Part shown: one piece after another, positions 7,552 through 16,345 of the stretch
How positions within the stretch are numbered: the stretch's first letter is position 1
Layout: each line of letters starts with the position of its first letter
NCBI GenBank assembly: GCA_011046365.1
Contig: DSAS01000074.1
Coordinates: 1-33,469 of the forward strand
DNA: 33,469 nucleotides
Source of the DNA: Fidelibacterota bacterium
Lineage (GTDB): Bacteria > Fidelibacterota > UBA2242
Direction of reading: 5' to 3'
The notes under the pieces: generated by a model
Database searches by the model: none
What the model was told of the DNA's origin: nothing
What the model saw: the letters and a program-made list of their open reading frames with translations, nothing else
Made by a program: the position numbers and the translations under genes

Positions 7552-10500
7552 TATATTCTAAAAGGTGTAGCCGGGTCCTCTTGATAATCTCGGCTGTAAT
7601 ATCCTGTTCGTGCAGCGTACCGTTACGGATAAAGTAGAGCCCGGTTTTAATCACATTCAATTTGGTATTCTGCTGCAGCATCAGGGCATAGAGATTCAGC
7701 TGGGCGTTGTACTTTGTCAGTGCTGCCTCATCGGGACGCTGACCGATATGGTCGGATTTAAAGTCTATGATTATGTATTTTCCGGTGTCCATTTTCAACA
7801 GCAGGTCAATTTTCCCCTCGATCAGCGTACCGCCAATCCAGGCATAAATATCCACTTCGCGGGAGATGTTCTCAGCTTTCCGAATATACTTCAGCAAAGG
7901 GTTTTCCGATTTAGTCAACCGTCCGCCCCAATCTTCAAACAGCGCCATTAATTTTTGAAATTCCGACGGAGACAGGGTGTAGGACTGCAGCAACTGTCCG
8001 GTAAAACGGGTCAGTTCGCTGACATCTGCAAAATCCCACCAGCTGAACGCCTGATGGATAATCGTGCCGATTTCCAGTGCCGACAGCGTTTCCGCCGATT
8101 CGAGCAGGTCTCTGGCGGCAAATTTTTTAAAAAGCGGTTCCTTCTCCGCCTGCGTGCCGAGCCAGCCTGCGAAGGCTGTCGGAGTCACCTTTTTGACTTT
8201 CGGCTGAACCGTCAACGGGGAAATCAACTGCTCCAGCTCGTTTTGTTGATCGCGGGAGAGGGTTCTGACCGGCAGCGGCGTTGCGGCTTGAAAATCCGCC
8301 AGCAGCCCGGGGACATCCGCGATGGAGATTTCCCGCAGATTCAGATCGCCGGCGCTGAAGACAGCCTTTATTTTTGACCATTGGGAATCGGCAGCAGCAC
8401 TCTTTTTGTCAATTCCCGACAGCAGCAGGTAGGATTCCGCCCGGGTCGCCGCCACGTATAGAATCCGTTTCTCTTCCGCCCTGTCACGCTCCTTCTCATT
8501 TTGAACCAGATACTGATGGTAATAGCCGTGCCGGTCATCGAACAGGGTTTTCAGATTAAAAGCAATATGGTCGGTGTTATCACTCAGCAAGCGCTGATAA
8601 CCACCCTTATTCGGCGCCGCCAGCTCCGGGACAACCACAACCGGAAAGGCGAGTCCTTTGGCAGCGTGAATGGTCATGATGATAACGCTGTTTTCCAGCT
8701 CCGAGCTGAGATTCGCCTCGCCTTCCCGAATCTGCATGGTCTGGTAGAGCTGCACCCGCCGAATATAATCCACCAGACTAATATCCTGCGTGCCGCTCCA
8801 TACCACTGCCAGGTCAATCAGTTTCAACACATTGGCAATACTCTGTTTCTCCTCCGGGAAAGCCGCCAGAACGGCTAAATAGTCAGTCTCGTCCAGAATC
8901 GCCTGGATCAACTCGGCGGTGGACAACGTCTTCATCTTTTCCCGGAGCCGATCAAGCAGATTCATAAATTCCCGAAAACGCTGAAGCGTGTCCGGGCTGA
9001 TATTTTCCGAAAGGGGCTCTCCCTTCATTACCTTACTGACGCCGTGCATCAGTCCCTTTTCAGTGGCAATTTCCATCAGATTATCATCGCTCATACCAAT
9101 CATAGGCGAGCGCAACAAACCAGCCAGCGCCATCTCATCGTAACCGTTAATCAGCACCCGCAGAAAGTTGGTGACGTCCAGCACTTCCCGCCGCTGATAA
9201 AAACCGACTCCCGAGGCGACATAATAGGGCACGCCTGCCAGATTGAGAATCCGTTCCAGCTGCTCCTGATGCGTCCGGGAACGCATTAAAATCGTAAAAT
9301 CCCGCCATTCCGGCTGACGCATCTGTTCCGTTTTAGCATCCTTAACGATCGCCCGATAGCGCAACTCCTTCATACGGTGCACGATATGGACAAATTCTGC
9401 TTCAGTCTCCGAAAGCGCTGTCAGTGCCAGCTCCGGCTGGGCATCTTTGTTCAAAAGCAGCAGCTCCACCGGCAACCGGTCCAGCGCCAGATTGTCATCG
9501 GATTTCACCGGTTTATCATACCAGGTGTCATATTCGGCAACGCAATCGGTGCGACTCATCAGCTGGTCAAAAAAACGATTGAAAAATTCGTTCAGCGGTT
9601 TCACGCTACGGAAATTTTTATCCAGATACAGGAGCGGCATAGTGCGTTTATACCTGTTAAAAATTTCCACTTCGGCGCCGCGAAAGCGGTAAATAGACTG
9701 CTTTTCATCCCCCACGTAAAAGGTGATCAACGCTGGATTCAGAGCGGAAATGGCAGTCAGAATCCGGTTCTGGATAGGACTGACATCCTGAAACTCATCC
9801 ACCAGCAGGTGTTTGAATTGCCGGGCAACCTGGCTGGCGGCGGTGCTACCGCTTTTGAAAAATCGTTCGGCATAAATTTCCAACCCGTTAAACTCAACGA
9901 CAGCCTGGTCATTCAGAGTCGCCCGATACGTCTCGATCCAGCGCAGTGCCAATTGAGCAAAAGCGATTGTCAAACCGGCATTCCACTGCTCCAATTCCTC
10001 ATCAAAGAGGAAAATCCGCGCTTTGATGCCATCCCAGATATTGCGCAGTTTGAGCTGATACTCCCGCATTGTCTCCAATTCACCACCCCAATTACCCTTT
10101 TGCCCTTTCTTCCGCCGATCGAACAACTGACCGGCAGAACCATTGGCTATTTCCGGCGGAATTTTTCCCGATTGAATTTTTGCAATCATACTGAGCAGCG
10201 CGGTCTTGGCTTGCTGCAAAGCATCGTCAGCTTTCCTCGCATGGTGGTTGCGCATAAACTGATAAACCGGCTCTAATTCAGGCGCATCGAAGGCATTCCG
10301 AAGCAGCTGCAGGGTATGCTTGTGATAGTGCTGCCGGTATTGAGCCAACAGTCGCACTTCAGTCTGTTTGGAAGCCTTGGCGAGCGGGAGATAGAGGTCC
10401 ACCTGCTGCTGCCAGACAATGTCCAGCATTTCCCGAATCTGATACAACTCAAAATACTCAATTAAGCGCAAAATCGGCGATTGAGGGCGATTGAACTCAT

Positions 10501-10930
10501 CATGCAGAAATGTGTCCAGACGCTCTTTGCGTAAAATTTTCTCCTCAATCTCATCTATAACCCGAAACTGGGGATCGAGGTTGAGCTCCTCAACATTCTC
10601 TTGGAGCACCCGTGCACAGAAGCTGTGAATCGTAGAAATCGGGGCGGCATTCAACTGGTCGAGCAGGCTGGCACTGCCCGGGGCAGCGGTCAGCGCCGAA
10701 CCGCGCAGCGCCCGCCTAATGCGCTCTTTCATCTCATCGGCAGCCTTTTCGGTAAAGGTAATCGCCAGAATTTCATCAATCCGGGCGTCACCCTTTATCA
10801 GAATATTGAGATAGCGCTCCACCAGCACCCGGGTTTTGCCGGTCCCGGCGGAAGCAGACACCAGAAAGGACTGATCAATCCGTTCCCGGGCTGTCCGGTA
10901 ATCGCTGAAATTTTTGGTCAGTGAACTCAA
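7541..10930 (-). CDS. addA: AddA/RecB-like UvrD-family helicase with PD-(D/E)XK nuclease
   Basis: A 1129-residue superfamily-1 helicase-nuclease for processing double-strand DNA breaks. Helicase motifs in order: Walker A SASAGTGKT (25-33), ITFTEKAADEM, ISTIHSFC, Walker B LLVDEFQDVSPIQ, GDEKQSIYRFRGA, YLDKNFRS, IMTIHAAKGLAFP and RILYVAATRA. A C-terminal nuclease has GKIDLLL and IIIDFKSDH, which carry the Asp and DxK residues expected of an active RecB-type nuclease. The start is TTG with AAGGA seven bases upstream. Its probable partner, the AddB-like gene, lies 1.6 kb upstream on the same strand, separated by an oppositely oriented lipid-kinase-like gene. A stand-alone RecB-like enzyme is the alternative. 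Confidence 0.85.
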   Translation of the reverse strand: MSSLTKNFSDYRTARERIDQSFLVSASAGTGKTRVLVERYLNILIKGDARIDEILAITFTEKAADEMKERIRRALRGSALTAAPGSASLLDQLNAAPISTIHSFCARVLQENVEELNLDPQFRVIDEIEEKILRKERLDTFLHDEFNRPQSPILRLIEYFELYQIREMLDIVWQQQVDLYLPLAKASKQTEVRLLAQYRQHYHKHTLQLLRNAFDAPELEPVYQFMRNHHARKADDALQQAKTALLSMIAKIQSGKIPPEIANGSAGQLFDRRKKGQKGNWGGELETMREYQLKLRNIWDGIKARIFLFDEELEQWNAGLTIAFAQLALRWIETYRATLNDQAVVEFNGLEIYAERFFKSGSTAASQVARQFKHLLVDEFQDVSPIQNRILTAISALNPALITFYVGDEKQSIYRFRGAEVEIFNRYKRTMPLLYLDKNFRSVKPLNEFFNRFFDQLMSRTDCVAEYDTWYDKPVKSDDNLALDRLPVELLLLNKDAQPELALTALSETEAEFVHIVHRMKELRYRAIVKDAKTEQMRQPEWRDFTILMRSRTHQEQLERILNLAGVPYYVASGVGFYQRREVLDVTNFLRVLINGYDEMALAGLLRSPMIGMSDDNLMEIATEKGLMHGVSKVMKGEPLSENISPDTLQRFREFMNLLDRLREKMKTLSTAELIQAILDETDYLAVLAAFPEEKQSIANVLKLIDLAVVWSGTQDISLVDYIRRVQLYQTMQIREGEANLSSELENSVIIMTIHAAKGLAFPVVVVPELAAPNKGGYQRLLSDNTDHIAFNLKTLFDDRHGYYHQYLVQNEKERDRAEEKRILYVAATRAESYLLLSGIDKKSAAADSQWSKIKAVFSAGDLNLREISIADVPGLLADFQAATPLPVRTLSRDQQNELEQLISPLTVQPKVKKVTPTAFAGWLGTQAEKEPLFKKFAARDLLESAETLSALEIGTIIHQAFSWWDFADVSELTRFTGQLLQSYTLSPSEFQKLMALFEDWGGRLTKSENPLLKYIRKAENISREVDIYAWIGGTLIEGKIDLLLKMDTGKYIIIDFKSDHIGQRPDEAALTKYNAQLNLYALMLQQNTKLNVIKTGLYFIRNGTLHEQDITAEIIKRTRLHLLEYIKQ

Positions 10931-10946
10931 TTTTGTTCCTTATTTC

Positions 10947-10975
10947 TTGAAAATAGCATCTGAATTATCTAAAAT
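10947..10975 (+). promoter_or_regulatory. Sigma-70-type promoter of the kinase/DUF92 gene
   Basis: TTGAAA (10947-10952), a 17-base spacer, and TAAAAT (10970-10975): each hexamer matches the consensus at five of six positions with ideal spacing. It lies in the 71-bp gap between the divergent AddA-like gene and the plus-strand gene starting at 11002, leaving a leader of roughly 20 bases that contains the GGGGAG ribosome-binding site. Confidence 0.6.
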
Positions 10976-11001
10976 TACCCTCGTTAACATGGGGAGTGAG
11001 T

Positions 11002-12510
11002 GTGCCTGTACATCAACTGTTTCAAAATGAATGGATCAGTTTCGCCGTATTTTTAGTAGTCATTCTCGGATTTGTCGCACTTAGTGAGGTATTGCGAAAG
11101 AGTTTCAGGATCTCCGGCGAAAATACGCGTCAGTTTGTCCATATCGGCGTCGGTTTACTGGTGACAACCAGTCCTTTTCTTTTTCAATCACCTCTCCAGC
11201 CGGCAGTTTTAGCCGGTATCTTTATCCTGTTAAATGCCCTCGCCATCAAAAGCAACCAGATGAAAGGCATTCACACCACCAGCCGTTTTTCCCTGGGCAC
11301 CGTTTTTTTTCCAGTCTCCTTTCTGATCCTGATTCTGTTTTACTGGAAATCCAATCCGGAAATTTTAATCATCGGCATGCTGATCATGACCCTTGCCGAT
11401 CCCTTAGCCTCCATAGTTGGTAATCACTCGAAAAAACCGGAAACCTTTATTTTCTGGAAAGACCGTAAAACCGTCAACGGTTCCGTCACTGTTTTCAGCA
11501 GTACTTTCCTCATCGTCACAATCGGGCTGCCGATTCTCGCTCAACTGGGGGTGGGCGTACAACCGGCACCGGTCAATCTGCTGCTAATCGGATTCACCGT
11601 TTCGATCATCGCGGTCCTGGGTGAATCCATCTCCTTTGCCGGCTCCGACAACCTAACCGTTCCCCTGCTGAGCGCCCTGATCCTGCATATCATGCTGGAA
11701 GCCGATATCGCCCGGCAGTTAACCGTTGTTGGCTGGATCGGTTTCTCATTTTTACTGGCATTTCTGGCTTATCAGCTGAAAGCTCTCACGCTGGGCGGTA
11801 CCGCCGGCGCCATGTTGCTGGGTTCGATCGTTTTCTCCATCGGCGGAATCTACTGGGTCATCCCCATGGCGACTTTCTTTATCTTATCCTCCATTCTCTC
11901 CAAAATCGGTAAAATGAAACGTACGATTTTAAAAGGCATGGTAGAAAAAGGCAGCCAGCGGGATATCATGCAGGTCTATGCCAACGGCGGCGTCGCCCTG
12001 ATTATGGCGATTCTGTTTCACTTCACCGGAAACGACCTGTTCTATCTGATGTTTCTAGGTTCACTGGCTGCAGCCACGGCAGATACCTGGGGCACGGAAA
12101 TCGGCATTTTTTCCAAAACCGAACCGCGTCATATCATCACTTTCAGCAGAGTTCCGGCTGGCACATCCGGCGGCGTAACGGTTCTCGGCACCTCGGGATT
12201 CCTGATGGGCGCCGGAATTTTAACGCTCAGTGGAATCTTCCCGGTAACCGGCTCCCTGATCCGGCTCTTCCTGATCATCGCCATCAGCGGCATCATCGGC
12301 GCACTGATTGATTCTCTCGTTGGTGCCACGCTCCAGGCACAATTCAAATGCTCCCAATGTCAAAAAACAACCGAAAAATTAGTTCATTGCGCAGGTCATC
12401 CGACAGAACTCATCGGCGGCATCCGCTGGCTCAACAATGATGTGGTTAACCTGATCTGCACCGGTTCCGGCGCGCTTTTTGTCCTGTTGTTTTATACGTT
12501 GCTGCAATAA
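11002..12510 (+). CDS. Fused polyprenol/phytol kinase-like and DUF92 (VTE6-like) membrane protein
   Basis: About 502 residues, strongly hydrophobic throughout. The N-terminal half (about 20-210) resembles the dolichol/phytol kinase and CDP-diglyceride-synthase fold: TRQFVHIGVG, SLGTVFFPVSF, LADPLASIVGNHSKKPE and KTVNGSVTVF. The C-terminal half (about 245-500) is a DUF92/TMEM19 domain: TLGGTAGAMLLG, AATADTWGTEIG, PAGTSGGVTVLGTSG, IDSLVGATLQAQFKC and a Cys/His segment ending in LIGGIRWLNNDVVNL. In plants the separate homologues VTE5 and VTE6 phosphorylate phytol and then phytyl phosphate, so the fusion could turn an isoprenoid alcohol into its diphosphate; the substrate is inference. The track starts at GTG 10996, but GTG 11002 sits at proper distance from GGGGAG. 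The stop is one base from the convergent AddB-like stop. Confidence 0.8.
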   Translation: MPVHQLFQNEWISFAVFLVVILGFVALSEVLRKSFRISGENTRQFVHIGVGLLVTTSPFLFQSPLQPAVLAGIFILLNALAIKSNQMKGIHTTSRFSLGTVFFPVSFLILILFYWKSNPEILIIGMLIMTLADPLASIVGNHSKKPETFIFWKDRKTVNGSVTVFSSTFLIVTIGLPILAQLGVGVQPAPVNLLLIGFTVSIIAVLGESISFAGSDNLTVPLLSALILHIMLEADIARQLTVVGWIGFSFLLAFLAYQLKALTLGGTAGAMLLGSIVFSIGGIYWVIPMATFFILSSILSKIGKMKRTILKGMVEKGSQRDIMQVYANGGVALIMAILFHFTGNDLFYLMFLGSLAAATADTWGTEIGIFSKTEPRHIITFSRVPAGTSGGVTVLGTSGFLMGAGILTLSGIFPVTGSLIRLFLIIAISGIIGALIDSLVGATLQAQFKCSQCQKTTEKLVHCAGHPTELIGGIRWLNNDVVNLICTGSGALFVLLFYTLLQ

Positions 12511-12511
12511 A

Positions 12512-15500
12512 TCAATCCTCTTCATCAGCCATAATTTCAATCTGCCGGGTGTCTATCCGGCACACATCAAAATATGGACATTTGCCCTGCTGGCAGCGTT
12601 TTTTTACATCGTGGGGATTGAGAAAAAAATCACCGGCAAAGATCCTCTTTAAATAGGTTGTCACCAGTTCGGCGGTATCGGTAATCAATTTTTCAATATT
12701 GTGATAATCCACGGTCTTCCAGCCGGTCAGGAGCGGCTGCGTAAAGAGTCCTTTTGCCACTCTGCCCTCATTGAAAATATAAGTGTAGATGCCCGCAAAG
12801 CGAACATTTGCACACAGCTCTTTGTAACCGTACAGATAGAAAGGAAGCTGGAAATAGACGCCCTCGTCCAGCCCTTTCCGGGGGTCCTGCACCGATTTCG
12901 CCGAACGTTTGTATTCCAGAATAACCAGACCGCCATCCTTGCTGCGATCAATCCGGTCAATTTTCAGCTGCAGCGGAACGGATAATTGGCAATCGTCAAT
13001 CGCCAGGGGAATCTCAAATTTCAACCGGTATTCAAATTCTGCGGGAGTGCACTCACTCTCCAGCGCCTCAATTTCACGCTGGATAAAGAGTCGTAAACCG
13101 CGCCTTAAATCAGCCATTTTCTTATTCCACACCGCCTTGTCCAGATAGGCAAAAGCTGAGCGGTATTTTTTCTCAATATGATCCAATACCTCTTCAATCT
13201 CCCCTGACAAATCCGCCGTAATAAATTGTTTCCACTGGTCGAAATTTTGGGGGCTGGCTAATTTTAAAAAAGCCTCCAACAGTCCATGAATCAACAGCCC
13301 GTCAGAAAGCGCCGATACCTCCGCCAGCGGCTCATCCACCGCGTCAATTTTCCAGATATATTGACACAGGTACAGAAACGGACACAAAGCATACTGCTGC
13401 AGGCGGGTAACGGAAAGCGGTTGCGCAAAGCAAGTCCGGCGGTGGTTATTCGTTGTGAGACGACCGTTCCAGCGACAGGGGCTGTTTTGACGGCGCTGGT
13501 TTTCTATATCAATCCGCCTGCCGATCTCACGCAGCGCTTTGACGTCACTGATATTCCGCTCAATAAAATCCAGGGTCCCCCTATCCCATTGAAAATGCCA
13601 CCGGTTCAAAAGAAGATCCCTGCGTGAAACCGTGCGCCGAATATGGGGAATGATCTCCGCCGGAGAGATGCTGCAATAGCGGATCGCCGCCTGCCATTCC
13701 GGCTGATTTGCCAGCATCAGCAGATCATCTAAAAAGGGTGACATCGCCACCGCCCGACCGTCGTTGTCAAACTGGGGAAAGGAGATCAGCATGCGCTCAG
13801 CAGCGTTGTGCAAAAGGCTGTAAAACAGAAATTTTTCCTCCTGAATATTGCTTCCCGACAGCTGTAAAAGTTCTCGTCCCAGTTCCTGGTTCAGTGCTCT
13901 TCGCCGGCGATTGTTCAACAACGGATTTTCACGCCGGCTGGCAGGGAATTCGCCGTCAGCCATTCCCAGCAGAACGATTCCGTCGAAATGTCCGCCGCGA
14001 ACATCCATCACATCGGCAATCGTGATACCCGATTTTTGACGGGAAGCCTCTTCAGATACCACCGTATTTTGAACCAGATTGTTGAGCGCCATGCTGAAGT
14101 TCCGCAAAGACAGCCTTTCCCGCCGGGCAACCAGACTGTTCAGCTGCATAAAGACTTGCTGCACAGAATCAACCAATTCTGCGGAAGAGTCGTTCCGGTT
14201 ATCGGCGAACCAGTACATCCGAAGCAGTTTTTTAACCATCTCAGTGTATTCGCACCAGTAGCTTTCCGGCGGCAGGCTAATGTCATCAATCAGCTGCTTG
14301 AGCACCGGCAGTAAGCTATCAATTTCCATCAGCTCCTGACGAAGTACACCGATTTCCTTTAATTCTTCTGTTTCACTTTGAATGAATGTCCGTAAATATT
14401 CCCGCCGCTGGGTCAACTGGCGCAGCCAGCTCTCTCGGTCAAATGACAGTCCCCAGGAAGCTGACTGATATTCAAATTTTTGAATCAGCTCCTCGCCATA
14501 ATAGCGACGAACCGACTCGAAGCGGGTCAGATCTATCAGGCTCCCGCGGTTAAAATTGCGCTCATTAACATCGAAGATCTTACTGATAATCCGCAGTGGT
14601 ACCGTCTCCGCCAGCAGCCGGCTATTGTTTTCAACCGGAATACCGCCAGCCGGAAAAACCAGCCGGATCAGCCGGCTGTACTTCGAGGCATCCCGATAAA
14701 CAACAGCGATTCGGTCTGCCTGCATCCCGCCGGCGATCCATTTTTTAACAGTTTGTACGGCGGCATGCACCTCCTGCCGCCGGGTCGGGCAACGCAGCAA
14801 TATCAGGGCGGTCTCAGACCAGTCGTTCAGAAATTCTCCGGGTTGCAGATCATCGGGTGAACTGGACGCTTTATTGTGGTACAGGTTGTCGGCTATCCGG
14901 GACAGAGTGTTGGCGGGTGGCACCGGGAGAACGGATTCGGTGTAATTTTTCGATTCCAGATTATCCACCACCGGTTTGATATATTGAAACACCGGATGTT
15001 CAGTCTGCTCCGGATAGAAGATTATCGCCTCTTCAGATCGTTTGATCAGATGATTGACCAGTTTCTGCTGAATCGGATTGAACTCATAAAAACCGGCAAT
15101 GACAAGGTATTCACCGGTCAAGGCATACGATGTAGTGAGCAGATTTTCCAGAGCCAGCATTAACGCCATCGCCGGAGAAGCCAGATATTTTTCCCGGGCA
15201 ATTTCAAGAAAATAGTTGACACAGTCCACATAGGGAGCGAGGTCGCCGCCCGATTGCAGCAGACGATTCAATTCGGCGCCGGTCCAACCGCTCTCCTGTA
15301 ATTCGGTCACGATTTTCTGAATCTGCGTCAGCGCACCAGGCTTCAGCGATTTAAAAAGCGCATGGTTTTTGCGCAGAAAATCAAATAGCAGAATCCACTC
15401 TGCGCCGGGACCGAGAATCCGGTAAAAACGGTGCTCAGCCTCCAGTATCTTTTTCGCCCAGGCAAGGAAATTACCAAAAAAGAGCTGTCCTGGCATCACC

Positions 15501-15667
15501 GAACCGACCTGCGCTACCAATGTCTCCTTCAGTTGAAAAATATAACGAGCCGACGGCAGGAGAAAATTTACCTTTTTACCCTTTTGAATCTCGGCTGAGA
15601 TCGTCGCGGTAATATCCCGACTCAAATCGGCGGAGACAGAATAGTATAGGATTTTTACAGCAGCCAT
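12512..15667 (-). CDS. addB: AddB-like PD-(D/E)XK nuclease/inactivated helicase subunit
   Basis: A 1051-residue protein of AddB type. The N-terminal part reads VNFLLPSARYIFQLKETL, with no Walker A, so no ATPase is expected. The middle has GIVLLGMADGEFPASRRENPLL, typical of AddB. The C-terminal nuclease contains LKIDRIDRSKDGGLVILEYKRS, with Asp and ExK active-site residues. Cysteines LQQYALCPFLYLCQYI and KKRCQQGKCPYFDVC flank the nuclease as in AddB iron-sulfur staples. ATG at 15667 follows AAGGA. The expected role is double-strand-break resection with the AddA-like protein. The two genes share a strand but are split by the opposite-strand kinase/DUF92 gene. Confidence 0.8.
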   Translation of the reverse strand: MAAVKILYYSVSADLSRDITATISAEIQKGKKVNFLLPSARYIFQLKETLVAQVGSVMPGQLFFGNFLAWAKKILEAEHRFYRILGPGAEWILLFDFLRKNHALFKSLKPGALTQIQKIVTELQESGWTGAELNRLLQSGGDLAPYVDCVNYFLEIAREKYLASPAMALMLALENLLTTSYALTGEYLVIAGFYEFNPIQQKLVNHLIKRSEEAIIFYPEQTEHPVFQYIKPVVDNLESKNYTESVLPVPPANTLSRIADNLYHNKASSSPDDLQPGEFLNDWSETALILLRCPTRRQEVHAAVQTVKKWIAGGMQADRIAVVYRDASKYSRLIRLVFPAGGIPVENNSRLLAETVPLRIISKIFDVNERNFNRGSLIDLTRFESVRRYYGEELIQKFEYQSASWGLSFDRESWLRQLTQRREYLRTFIQSETEELKEIGVLRQELMEIDSLLPVLKQLIDDISLPPESYWCEYTEMVKKLLRMYWFADNRNDSSAELVDSVQQVFMQLNSLVARRERLSLRNFSMALNNLVQNTVVSEEASRQKSGITIADVMDVRGGHFDGIVLLGMADGEFPASRRENPLLNNRRRRALNQELGRELLQLSGSNIQEEKFLFYSLLHNAAERMLISFPQFDNDGRAVAMSPFLDDLLMLANQPEWQAAIRYCSISPAEIIPHIRRTVSRRDLLLNRWHFQWDRGTLDFIERNISDVKALREIGRRIDIENQRRQNSPCRWNGRLTTNNHRRTCFAQPLSVTRLQQYALCPFLYLCQYIWKIDAVDEPLAEVSALSDGLLIHGLLEAFLKLASPQNFDQWKQFITADLSGEIEEVLDHIEKKYRSAFAYLDKAVWNKKMADLRRGLRLFIQREIEALESECTPAEFEYRLKFEIPLAIDDCQLSVPLQLKIDRIDRSKDGGLVILEYKRSAKSVQDPRKGLDEGVYFQLPFYLYGYKELCANVRFAGIYTYIFNEGRVAKGLFTQPLLTGWKTVDYHNIEKLITDTAELVTTYLKRIFAGDFFLNPHDVKKRCQQGKCPYFDVCRIDTRQIEIMADEED

Positions 15668-15996
15668 GATCCTTAAATCTAAGCGAAAACCGGCTCAGAG
15701 CCAAGCATTTCGCAGTAACGGAAGCCCTTATTTATTATTTCAGCCGTAATATTCTGAAAAAATTATTTTTAAAAAAAACTTTTGCTATGTTCAACTTTTT
15801 ATTATAAACTGTAGCGTTATTTGATTTGATAGAATATCCTGCCGATATTTTTATCAAAAGGAGTCGTTTAATCACAAAGCTACGTCTCTTCTCACGTGAA
15901 TTCCAATGTTAAAATGTCACCGGTATAGTTGCAACCGCACTGGTCCGGGTAAATTAAACATTAAAGCACACTGGGAAGAACCGCAAGGAGATTTGC
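15668..15996. other. AT-rich divergent intergenic region (addB-like / RRM)
   Basis: No supportable ORF is seen in these 329 bases. A very AT-rich core lies near 15760-15830. It contains TATAAT on the minus strand (15801-15806) and TTGCTA-N15-TATAAA on the plus strand (15782-15808), plausible but weak divergent promoters. The plus-strand transcript would have a leader of about 180 bases before the RRM gene. AAAAGGAG near 15860 looks like a ribosome-binding site, but no start codon follows at useful distance. Confidence 0.45.
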
Positions 15997-16266
15997 ATGC
16001 AAGGCAGTAAACTGTACGTGGGGAATTTGAAATATTCCGTCACAAATGAGCAACTGGAAGAGCTGTTCAAAGACCATGGCGAGGTTAAAAACGTCAACAT
16101 TATTCCCAATAAGGGCTTCGGTTTTGTCGAAATGGGCAGTGCCGGAGAGGCTGAAAAGGTCAAAGAAGAATTCGACGGTAAGGAATTCGAAGGACGGACA
16201 CTCAGAATTGATGAAGCCCGTCCGCCAAAGCCACGGTTTTCCAAAGATTCCGACCGGCAATACTAA
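15997..16266 (+). CDS. Small RRM-type RNA-binding protein
   Basis: An 89-residue protein made of one RNA-recognition motif. RNP2 is LYVGNL (residues 6-11) and RNP1 is KGFGFVEM (about 44-51). A short polar tail (PPKPRFSKDSDRQY) follows, without the glycine-rich extension found in many cyanobacterial relatives. It probably binds single-stranded RNA in the cytoplasm, as other bacterial RRM proteins (often cold-induced) are thought to do. ATG follows AAGGAG by seven bases; the site sits in the loop of a possible 4-bp GCAA/TTGC hairpin. A long AT-rich leader precedes it and a strong hairpin terminator follows 30 bases after the stop. Confidence 0.92.
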   Translation: MQGSKLYVGNLKYSVTNEQLEELFKDHGEVKNVNIIPNKGFGFVEMGSAGEAEKVKEEFDGKEFEGRTLRIDEARPPKPRFSKDSDRQY

Positions 16267-16296
16267 AGAACGGCGTATAATCTACTAAAATAATAT

Positions 16297-16345
16297 TAAA
16301 CCATTTTCGCCCCTCTTGCCCGTCACAAGAGGGGAAAATGGTTTA
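16297..16345. terminator. Bidirectional hairpin terminator between RRM and U32 genes
   Basis: A long inverted repeat. TAAACCATTTT (16297-16307) pairs with AAAATGGTTTA (16335-16345), and CCCCTCTTG (16310-16318) pairs with CAAGAGGGG (16326-16334). A 2-base bulge separates the two stems and the loop is CCCGTCA. The outer stem supplies T-rich runs on both strands, so it can end both convergent transcripts. It includes the stop codon of the U32 gene. Confidence 0.85.

Noticed and set aside
9377-10276. 299-residue plus-strand ORF
   Set aside because: Lies antisense to conserved helicase motifs of the AddA-like gene, has no recognisable domain and low-complexity shadow composition.
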